Positions 57,038-64,000 of a stretch of DNA of 64,000 bases are shown piece after piece. The stretch comes from Flavobacteriaceae bacterium (GTDB lineage Bacteria; Bacteroidota; Bacteroidia; Flavobacteriales; Weeksellaceae). Position numbers and translations under genes: made by a program. The notes beneath the pieces were generated by a model. The model was not told where the DNA came from, did not search any database, and saw only the letters and a program-made list of their open reading frames with translations. Numbering within the stretch: position 1 is the first letter of the stretch; every line of letters starts with the position of its first letter. The stretch covers positions 1 to 64,000 of the forward strand of contig JAGLAZ010000005.1 of NCBI GenBank assembly GCA_018260565.1, written 5' to 3'.

Positions 57038-59038
57038 ATGAAAAAATTCAAATATGCCTTACTTGGCTTCCTCTTTTTACTTCAAAGTATGACTGGACAA
57101 CAAAAGAAACCTATGACACCTCAAGATTTACTGAGTCTCAATCGTCTAAGTATACTTGCGGTTTCCCCAGATGAAAACCAAATCTTGTATAAAATTTCCA
57201 GTCCTGATGTTATAACTGAAAAAAGTGAAACATCTTTTTATCTGTTAGATACTAAAGGCAATAAAATCCAGCGGTTTAATACCGACCATAAGGCTATTTT
57301 TCAATGGGATGAACAGGGTTTGTATGCTGATGAAGATGGGAAAATTTATCTTTCTAAAGATTTAGGTAAAACATGGTTACAACTATTTGACATTAAAAAT
57401 GCTGATAACTTTAAAGTTTCTCCTGATGGTAATTCCATTGCTTATTCCAAAAATATATCCTTAGAAAAAGTATTAGGTAAAGAAAAATATCCAGAACTAA
57501 AAAACGCTACGGCTCAAATATATACGGATCTGGATCATAGGCATTGGGATACATGGAAAGATGGCACATACCAACACATTTTTATTTCTACTAAAAACAA
57601 TAAAAAGGAAGTTGAAATTTTAGCTGATAAAAAATACGACAGTCCACAAAAACCTTTCGGTGGTAGTGAAGATTTTGTATGGTCTAAAGATTCAAAGTCT
57701 TTATTCTTTGTGACAAAAGAAAAATCTGGAGCAGAATATGCTAAAAGTACGAATACCGATATTTTCCAATATAATCTTTCCACAGGTGAATTAAAAAATA
57801 TCACAAAAGGAATGATGGGGTATGATATTAGCCCAAAACTTAGCCCAAATGGAGATTATTTAGCATTTCTTTCTATGAAAAGAGACAGATATGAAGCGGA
57901 TAAAAACGATATCATAATTCTTAATCTCAAAACGAATAGGAAAATTAATTTAACTCAAAATTGGGATGAAAGTGTTACAGGAGATTTAATTTGGACGCCC
58001 GATGGTAAAAATATACTTTTTACTGCCGCACAAGGAGGAACAAAAAATCTTTATATAACTTCCAGTTCTAACCCTGGTGTAACGAAACTTTTACAAGGAA
58101 AATTTGACTGTAACGATATCATTTCATCTACCAATGGAAAAATATTTTTTACAAGAACAGATTTCAATCATACTGCAGATCTATTTTCCTATTCCACTAG
58201 CGAAAAATCTGTTACTCAACATACGGACATTAATAAGGAAAAATATGCTGCTCTATCTCCTAGCAACTCTGAACTCGTAATGGTAAAATCCACCGATGGA
58301 AAAGATATGGGCGTTTGGATGATCTTTCCACCTAATTTTGACTCAAATAAAAAATATCCCACACTTCTTTATTGCCAAGGTGGTCCACAATCTGCCCTTA
58401 CCCAATTTTTCTCCTATAGATGGAACATGGCACTAATGGCTGCACAAGGCTATATTGTAGTGGCTCCCAACCGCAGAGGTATGCCTGGATGGGGAACTTC
58501 TTGGAATGAAAGTATATCCAAAGATTGGGGTGGGCAGCCTATCCGGGATTACCTTTCGGCTACAGATTATGCCGCGAAATTACCTTATGTAGATGCTTCC
58601 AGGATGGCGGCAGTAGGTGCAAGTTACGGTGGATATTCCGTTTTTATGCTTGCCGGTCTTCATGAAAATAGATTTAAATCATTCATAGCACACGACGGTA
58701 TTTTTGATTCCCGATCTTGGTATCTTAATACGGAAGAACTTTGGTTTGCTAATTGGGATTTAGGTTCACCTTTTGATAAACCTTTGCCAAAAGCCTATAC
58801 AGATTTTAACCCTATTAGTCATATAGATAAATGGAATAAACCTATCATGATAGTTCAAGGTGGCAAGGATTTTCGAGTTGGTTTTGAACAAGGTCAAGCA
58901 GCATTTCAAGCGGCAAAATTAAAAGGATTGAAATCAAAATTCGTGTATTTTCCAGATGAAAACCATTGGGTTTTAAAACCACAAAATTCTATGGTATGGC
59001 AAAATGAATTCTTCGAATGGCTGAAAGAAACATTGTAG
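57038..59038 (+). CDS. Secreted S9 family peptidase (prolyl oligopeptidase type)
   Basis: A signal peptide (about 1-22, ending MTGQQ) begins at the ATG at 57038. A beta-propeller domain (about 30-390) precedes the alpha/beta-hydrolase domain with the nucleophile in GASYGGYSVFM, the Asp in IMIVQGGKDFRV and the His in PDENHWVL. The layout fits dipeptidyl/acylaminoacyl peptidases of the periplasm. A 9-codon extension upstream overlaps the holin-like gene and is rejected. Confidence 0.92.
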   Translation: MKKFKYALLGFLFLLQSMTGQQKKPMTPQDLLSLNRLSILAVSPDENQILYKISSPDVITEKSETSFYLLDTKGNKIQRFNTDHKAIFQWDEQGLYADEDGKIYLSKDLGKTWLQLFDIKNADNFKVSPDGNSIAYSKNISLEKVLGKEKYPELKNATAQIYTDLDHRHWDTWKDGTYQHIFISTKNNKKEVEILADKKYDSPQKPFGGSEDFVWSKDSKSLFFVTKEKSGAEYAKSTNTDIFQYNLSTGELKNITKGMMGYDISPKLSPNGDYLAFLSMKRDRYEADKNDIIILNLKTNRKINLTQNWDESVTGDLIWTPDGKNILFTAAQGGTKNLYITSSSNPGVTKLLQGKFDCNDIISSTNGKIFFTRTDFNHTADLFSYSTSEKSVTQHTDINKEKYAALSPSNSELVMVKSTDGKDMGVWMIFPPNFDSNKKYPTLLYCQGGPQSALTQFFSYRWNMALMAAQGYIVVAPNRRGMPGWGTSWNESISKDWGGQPIRDYLSATDYAAKLPYVDASRMAAVGASYGGYSVFMLAGLHENRFKSFIAHDGIFDSRSWYLNTEELWFANWDLGSPFDKPLPKAYTDFNPISHIDKWNKPIMIVQGGKDFRVGFEQGQAAFQAAKLKGLKSKFVYFPDENHWVLKPQNSMVWQNEFFEWLKETL

Positions 59039-59529
59039 ACAGAATACATTCATTCTCTCCTGTTATTTTTCAGGAATCTCAAATATTGATCCTCGGTTCT
59101 ATGCCGGGGATTTAGTCTTTAACAAAAAATGAATATTATGGACATCCACAAAATGGATTTTGGAAGATATTATTTCAAATTTTCAATGAGAAAAGAAATC
59201 TTATTTCCCTAAGTTATAATGAAAGGCTTGATTTTTTACAACATAACAAATTAGCAGTTTGGGATGTATTAGCCTCTTGTGAGCGTATAGGAAGCACAGA
59301 TTCAGCCATAAAAAAAGAAATACCGAATGACATTCCTGGATTATTACAAGCATATCCTAATGTAGAACGCATATTTTGTAACGGTCAAAAAGCCCATAAA
59401 TCTCTTGTAGAACACCATGGAAATGCTATTTTAGAATATAATGTAAAGGTATTGCCTTCTACTAGCCCATTACATACTCTATCTTTAGAAAAAAAAGTGG
59501 AAGAATGGAAAAAGATATTATCCAAATAA
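59017..59529 (+). pseudogene. DNA-deoxyinosine glycosylase-like gene with one in-frame TAG
   Basis: Starting at ATG 59017 (overlapping the S9 gene by 22 bp), the frame reads SFSPVIFQESQILILGSMPG, meets TAG at 59113-59115 (codon 33), and continues in frame with SLTKNEYYGHPQNGFWKILF, LAVWDVLASCERIGSTDSAI and VLPSTSPLHTLSLEKKVEEW to TAA at 59527. These are the motifs of the uracil-DNA-glycosylase-fold hypoxanthine (deoxyinosine) glycosylase group. The usual residue at the stop position is Lys or similar, so AAG to TAG would explain it. The rest of the protein, about 137 residues, is undamaged. Confidence 0.85.
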
Positions 59530-59531
59530 AA

Positions 59532-59557
59532 AAACAGCCCTAAATAAAGGGATGTTT
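59532..59557 (+). terminator. Weak terminator after the glycosylase pseudogene
   Basis: AACA-CCCT and AGGG-TGTT form an imperfect stem with a G-A mismatch around an AAATA loop. No strong T tract follows, so termination is uncertain. Confidence 0.35.
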
Positions 59558-59558
59558 G

Positions 59559-59632
59559 TGATCGCGAAGGGATTCGAACCCCTAACCGTCGGAGCCGAAA
59601 TCCGATATTCTATCCAGTTGAACTACGCGACC
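59559..59632 (-). tRNA. tRNA-Arg (TCG)
   Basis: The minus strand forms a full cloverleaf: acceptor GGTCGCG against CGCGATC, D-arm with GTTCAACTGGATAGAAT, anticodon stem TCGGA/TCCGA around loop TTTCGGC (anticodon TCG), and T-arm AGGGGTTCGAATCCCTT. The discriminator is A and CCA is not encoded. Confidence 0.95.
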
Positions 59633-59640
59633 ATTATACG

Positions 59641-61428
59641 TTAAAACTTAACTTGTAGTCCTCCACCGGCTTGAATTCCTAAATTAGGATATCCTTCCCA
59701 ATTCTTTTGGACACTATTAGTTAAATTTTTACCGCTTGCGAAAATACTGAAATTTTTGTTGATGTTAAACAGTATTTCTGCATATACATCTGCATAGCCA
59801 GGAATTTTATTTGCAGCTATAGTACTATTTATATTACTAAGTCCAGGTGAAGGGTAGTTTTTTTCAATATTTAATGACCCCTTTCTCACACCTAAAAATA
59901 ATCCACCCAATTCTAATGTAAGCCTGTCGGATAGGAATTTAGTTTCTATACTGAGACTACCCTTAAAGTTTGGCTCATAAAGCATATCAGATAAATACTC
60001 CGTAGAAAATTGCCTAAAATTTAGACTGGATTTTACACTGATATTAGATTGGATGGGTATCTCTAATAAGGCTAAAATATCCGTAGTTTTTACATTATCA
60101 TATAAAACATCAAATGCATTTCCCAACGAATAAGGAATTTTTCCATTTACAGTATTAGGCAATGGAAGAAAGAATATAGGAAGATCATTTTGATATTTGT
60201 AACCAATACTTATATCATAGATAATTCTTTGCTCTAGATTTCCACGAAGACCCAATTTAGTAATGATAGGGCTTCTGGTAGGGCGCAGTTCTACATTTGG
60301 AAGGATGAAAGGATTTATTTGATATAAAGAGGTTATTGTGGTGGTGGAAACGTCTCCCGAAACAGATGCATACAGTTCATTTCCTGAAGATATTTGCGCA
60401 TTTATTCCTATTTCTGGAGCCCACATAAAGCTTGGAAATTTGTAAGGTTTATCAGTATAGGAACTTACTGGGACATTTATCTCTGCCTTAATTCCGTAAA
60501 ACTTAGCACCCACATAAGCTTTCATAGTACCAGTTTGGAAAGATATCTTGGGACCAGCATATCCAAAGCTGGAACGGCTTTCTGTAGTAGAATTAGCTTT
60601 CAAAATAGAACTAAAAATCTCACCTCCTGCCATGATACCCGCTGTAAGCTTATATTCTGGGAAAACGGAAATTTGCCAAGCGCCTATATTGGTGTGAGCA
60701 GCAACTACATATTCCGATCCTGAAAATAAATTAGTATGGGTTTCTGCCTTAAATTTGGCATTTTTAACTATGGAAGATTGTTCATTTTCATAACGAACGC
60801 CAACATATAGATTATTGAGGCCTGTTTTATTATCTATTTTGTAAGATTCTGGAAAAGATGAGGCATTATACAATGATGAATCTCCATAATATCTATTTCT
60901 AATTCGGGAAAAACCTGCTTCCGCAGCCCATTCGGATTCTGAATTATTACTACCAGCATAAATTGCTGCGTTGGAATTTTGAGAAGAGGAATTCAGCCAT
61001 CTACTATTTCCAAAGCCATCAGAACTTAGGTGGTTTAGCCTTGCTCCCAGTATCATTTTACCATCTAAAACATCTTGATTGGCATCTGCGTGAAGCGACC
61101 ATGTGATATAATTTCCAAAATATAAAGAGGCATATTTTCTGTATGCCTCTTTGGCAAAACTAGGTGCTAAATCTTCCTTTTCAGGATTGGTAGTTTTAAA
61201 ATCTGAAATTGCTGGAATATCTTCGATGGTGTAAGAAACCTCTTCTTTTGGTTTATTTTCCGGAGTGAATGGATTATTTATTTCCTTTTTAGGTTTAAGT
61301 TTTGGAATACTTTTGATTTCTTTATCCACTTTCCCCGGTATAATGAGTACCTCTTCTTTTATTTGAGAGTATGCTGTTGCATAGGAAAGAATACCTATTA
61401 CAATGAGGCTTTTATATGACATCTTCAT
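59641..61428 (-). CDS. Outer-membrane beta-barrel protein
   Basis: A signal peptide ends near residue 21 (ATAYSQ). It is followed by a Lys/Pro/Glu-rich segment (about 30-70), then about 500 residues of alternating strands typical of an outer-membrane barrel, ending in GGGLQVKF. Late segments (FASGKNLTNSVQKNWEGYPNLGIQAG, seen in parts) resemble the C-terminal strands of TonB-dependent receptors, but no plug domain is present. It follows the TPR gene by 2 bp on the same strand, so the two may form an envelope complex. Function unknown. Confidence 0.8.
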   Translation of the reverse strand: MKMSYKSLIVIGILSYATAYSQIKEEVLIIPGKVDKEIKSIPKLKPKKEINNPFTPENKPKEEVSYTIEDIPAISDFKTTNPEKEDLAPSFAKEAYRKYASLYFGNYITWSLHADANQDVLDGKMILGARLNHLSSDGFGNSRWLNSSSQNSNAAIYAGSNNSESEWAAEAGFSRIRNRYYGDSSLYNASSFPESYKIDNKTGLNNLYVGVRYENEQSSIVKNAKFKAETHTNLFSGSEYVVAAHTNIGAWQISVFPEYKLTAGIMAGGEIFSSILKANSTTESRSSFGYAGPKISFQTGTMKAYVGAKFYGIKAEINVPVSSYTDKPYKFPSFMWAPEIGINAQISSGNELYASVSGDVSTTTITSLYQINPFILPNVELRPTRSPIITKLGLRGNLEQRIIYDISIGYKYQNDLPIFFLPLPNTVNGKIPYSLGNAFDVLYDNVKTTDILALLEIPIQSNISVKSSLNFRQFSTEYLSDMLYEPNFKGSLSIETKFLSDRLTLELGGLFLGVRKGSLNIEKNYPSPGLSNINSTIAANKIPGYADVYAEILFNINKNFSIFASGKNLTNSVQKNWEGYPNLGIQAGGGLQVKF

Positions 61429-61430
61429 TT

Positions 61431-63995
61431 TTAAAGTGCGTATAGGTTTTTTAAGGAGCGTGCTTGTTCTACGATCTCAGGATATTCCGTGAAATTTTCT
61501 ATAATCTGGCTCAGCGTGTATTTAGTTTGAAATTTATCTTTTAAGGCCCAATAATTTTTAGCCAATAGTACCAAAGCAGATGCTCCCCAAATGCCTTGTT
61601 CAGGAAACTTTTCAGCTATAGTGAAAATTGTGCTGTTGCTTGCTTTATATTCTCGGCTTTCGGCTTGATATAGAGCCTTGTTATATAAAGCCTCCGCAGC
61701 AACTGCAGAAATAGAGGATTTCTCTAAACTTTTAAATAATTCTCGAGCAGCACTCTTTTTACCAGATTCATATAAAGTTCTGGCTTCAACTACTTTAACG
61801 AAATCTTGATAGGCCGCAACGACACCGATATTTTTAACTTTATCCAATAAAAGAGAGGTATTACCTGTGGAAGACCTTGTTAAAACGCTTGTTTTTATTT
61901 GCTCTCCTAAAGCGTATTTTCTCAGTTGGGCTGAATTAGCATTTTGTAATTTCTGCAAACGATGTGCTTTTTCCTCAATGGCGTTTTCAGATATTGCATT
62001 TTGATACAGCCAAAGGTTTGCTGCATCATAGTATGGGTTCTCCTGCGTTGCTACTTTTTCAAAATATGTTTTTGCAGAACTGGGGTTTTTAAGTTGAGAA
62101 TGCACTTGAGCCAGTTGATGCAAAACAAAATAATACGATTCTGAGTTTGGAGAAGTTTTCTTTTCCAAATTTTCATATTGAGCTAAAGACTCCGTATATT
62201 TTCCTTCGTTATATAACTGTTGTGCAGCAGCGAGTTCTAATTCTTGTATTTCTGTTTTATCTGTGTCCCATCCTTTAGAAGAAGCAAATTCCTGTAAACC
62301 TGAGATATTTTTTTGTCTTGTAAAAATGGTTTTTGCTGCATTCAGGATTTCAGTAGAATATCCGGAATTGAGTTGATTATCTGCAATAGAATTTAGCAAA
62401 TTCACAGCTTGAGCAGTGCTTCCTAATTCCTGTGTATTTATTGCAGTTTGTAATCCTGCCATCATTACAGGGTAGGTGTTTTGCGTATTATTTTTAATGC
62501 GTTCTAGCGTAGCATTACTTTCTGTATATTTTCCTAAAGCTGTTTGAGCTTTTGCTAAACCAAATATAGCCTCCACGGTATAATTACCTGCAGAAAAGGT
62601 ATTTAAATATTTTGTAAACTCACTTTCCGCTTTGCTATATTCTGCGTCTGCTAAAAATGCTTCACCAATTTTATATTCTGCGTAGTCACCTGAAGACTTT
62701 TCATATAAGGATATAGCTTCATTAAAATTCCCTTGATAAAACTGAGAATCTCCTAGCCTTAAAGCCGCCTCATTAGAGTATTGTGATCCTGAAACTTTTA
62801 CTAAATTAAGATAATTGTCGGCCTCTTTCCATTGCTTATTTTTTAGATATGCTAATCCCAGATTATAATCTAATCGACCATCCTCTAGTTCAGGTATAGC
62901 TACTGCATCTCCATTTTTCACTTTTAAATATTGAAGAATAGCAGATTCATAATCATTTTTTTCAAATGCAATCTCACCTAAATAAAAATTGATTCTCGCC
63001 TTTTGATTTATGTCCGATGCAGCCACGGAAGTTTGATGCTTTTTCAAATAAAGTTCTGCTTCCGCTATTTTACCGTCTTGTAAACTTTGAATAGCTTTTA
63101 TAAATGTAGCTTCTCGATAAGCATTTTTTATGGTTTCATCCATAGAAGGAAGTTCTTCCATTGCGGAAATACTTTTCGCTAAATCTCCATTATATAGATA
63201 TGTTTTTGCTAATAAGGTTTTTATTTCAGGGTCATTAGGATAGTTTTCACTGTACTTTAATAGAACATCTTCATTGGCCTCAAAAGGATTTCCTATATCA
63301 TAGCTTAATTTTGCATACTGTCGTAAAGATTTTTTGGGAATGTCTGGGTTTCCACCATCCGTTGCTCCCATTTCATAGGCTTTTTTATAAGCTGCCATAG
63401 CAGCTTCTTTTTGTGGTGGAGAAGATTGCAAATATGCGTTCCCTAATTGAAAATACGCATTTTGCCCAAACTTATTTTCAGCAGATGTTATTTGATTATA
63501 ATATTGTACAGCCGCTTCATATTGACCCGCTTTTGCATTTACATAACCTAATTGATACAGCATAGCATAGCTTGGGGTTTGTCCTGATTTTTCTATCTCT
63601 TGTGCATAAGATGTAAGGTAAGGTAAAGCTTCGGAAAATTGATTTTGAGTAAATAAGCTTTCTCCAACGATTTTATTCAGCTCGGATTTCATTTTTCCAT
63701 CAGGGTAAGTTTCCAGATATTTTTTAGCTAAAGAACTAGCCTCTGAATATTCCCCGCTATTGTAGGCCATTTGAATAAAATAAGGCTGCACAATTTTGTC
63801 ATATTCAGGCGTTTGAGGTAAAGATTGAAAATACTTTTTTGCCTCATCTGTATTATTTTCCAAATAAGCGAGATGGCCGAGCATATATGCTGCTCTATTT
63901 CTTTTAACATCATCTTGAGACTGTAATGCCTCCCGAAGTGCACTTTTAGCCTTATCATTATTACCTTGCATAAAACCTGCATAGCCCAAACGCAA
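61431..63995 (-). CDS. Large tetratricopeptide repeat protein, 5' end outside the window
   Basis: At least 855 residues are made mainly of TPR units (for example YLGEIAFEKNDYESAILQYLK, AALRLGDSQFYQGNFNEAIS, LYEKSSGDYAEYKIGEAFLA) across the whole length. The frame is open through the last base of the window, so the true start lies beyond 64000; the first usable TTG is not taken as the start. TPR arrays scaffold protein complexes. The barrel gene 2 bp downstream is the likely partner. No known family member is identified. Confidence 0.85.
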   Translation of the reverse strand: MRLGYAGFMQGNNDKAKSALREALQSQDDVKRNRAAYMLGHLAYLENNTDEAKKYFQSLPQTPEYDKIVQPYFIQMAYNSGEYSEASSLAKKYLETYPDGKMKSELNKIVGESLFTQNQFSEALPYLTSYAQEIEKSGQTPSYAMLYQLGYVNAKAGQYEAAVQYYNQITSAENKFGQNAYFQLGNAYLQSSPPQKEAAMAAYKKAYEMGATDGGNPDIPKKSLRQYAKLSYDIGNPFEANEDVLLKYSENYPNDPEIKTLLAKTYLYNGDLAKSISAMEELPSMDETIKNAYREATFIKAIQSLQDGKIAEAELYLKKHQTSVAASDINQKARINFYLGEIAFEKNDYESAILQYLKVKNGDAVAIPELEDGRLDYNLGLAYLKNKQWKEADNYLNLVKVSGSQYSNEAALRLGDSQFYQGNFNEAISLYEKSSGDYAEYKIGEAFLADAEYSKAESEFTKYLNTFSAGNYTVEAIFGLAKAQTALGKYTESNATLERIKNNTQNTYPVMMAGLQTAINTQELGSTAQAVNLLNSIADNQLNSGYSTEILNAAKTIFTRQKNISGLQEFASSKGWDTDKTEIQELELAAAQQLYNEGKYTESLAQYENLEKKTSPNSESYYFVLHQLAQVHSQLKNPSSAKTYFEKVATQENPYYDAANLWLYQNAISENAIEEKAHRLQKLQNANSAQLRKYALGEQIKTSVLTRSSTGNTSLLLDKVKNIGVVAAYQDFVKVVEARTLYESGKKSAARELFKSLEKSSISAVAAEALYNKALYQAESREYKASNSTIFTIAEKFPEQGIWGASALVLLAKNYWALKDKFQTKYTLSQIIENFTEYPEIVEQARSLKNLYAL

Positions 63996-64000
63996 AAGAT

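Noticed and set aside
43407-59529. Stop codon reassignment explaining the two interrupted genes
   Set aside because: One uses TAA and the other TAG, and both codons end intact genes in this window.

Overview
The window looks like a chromosome segment of an AT-rich member of the Flavobacteriia, most like Chryseobacterium and its relatives (Weeksellaceae). The reasons are: the gliding genes gldF and gldG; a secreted M1 peptidase with a type IX secretion C-terminal tail; several TonB-dependent receptors, most paired with a lipoprotein; many lipobox signal peptides; and promoters that fit the Bacteroidetes TTG / TAnnTTTG pattern. Most of the window is core housekeeping. I see no prophage, insertion sequence, CRISPR array or integrated island.

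Layout. 1-3.4 kb (+): a damaged or edge-cut DoxX-like gene, a TonB-dependent receptor and a lipoprotein. 4.1-11.5 kb: acyl-CoA dehydrogenase (-), an exported superoxide dismutase with an extra C-terminal helical domain (+), then a minus-strand run of purF, purC, a NifU-like protein, an Mrp ATPase and a dicarboxylate symporter. 11.5-16.5 kb: BON-domain envelope proteins, a lipoprotein, and the acpH-radA-cytochrome c-lipoprotein group. 16.5-30 kb: an orphan trpG-like amidotransferase and lipB (+), then gldG-gldF-hemJ-kbl, an M1 peptidase, PBP4, priA, proline dehydrogenase and a UbiA-like protein (all -). 30-34.4 kb (-): GHMP (mevalonate-type) kinase, tRNA-Ala, thyA, a pRiA4b-ORF3-like protein and a PhoR/PhoB-like two-component pair. 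34.4-39 kb (+): a TonB receptor and a predicted beta-helix lipoprotein, divergent from phoBR. 39-48 kb: hemL, a glucosaminidase, a PLP enzyme and a small HExxH protein (-); two small genes (+); a broken old-yellow-enzyme gene (-); cdd; then a cobalamin riboswitch driving btuB and a beta-propeller lipoprotein resembling BtuG. 48-56.7 kb (-): cca, a fused E1 2-oxoacid dehydrogenase, a polyprenyl synthase, a predicted exported protein, rlmN, queA and a pyridoxamine-oxidase-fold protein. 56.7-64 kb: a holin-like membrane protein and an S9 peptidase (+), a broken DNA glycosylase gene (+), tRNA-Arg, then an outer-membrane barrel protein and a large TPR protein (-) that runs off the end.

The most interesting signal is non-coding. 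Between phoB and the divergent TonB receptor lies an array of six hexamers of the form (T/G)T(A/C)ACA. Their starts are 11, 20, 11, 11 and 21 bp apart, so all sit on one face of the helix. Two of the pairs form a 24-bp direct repeat (21 of 24 identical) offset by exactly 42 bp. This is the architecture of Gram-positive PhoP boxes and suggests a phosphate-starvation uptake locus. The second theme is recent gene decay. A YqjM-like oxidoreductase and a DNA-deoxyinosine-glycosylase-like gene are each interrupted by one nonsense codon with the reading frame otherwise intact, and the DoxX-like gene may carry a 1-bp indel. The third is the riboswitch-btuB-propeller unit, which parallels the BtuB-BtuG vitamin B12 capture system of gut Bacteroides.
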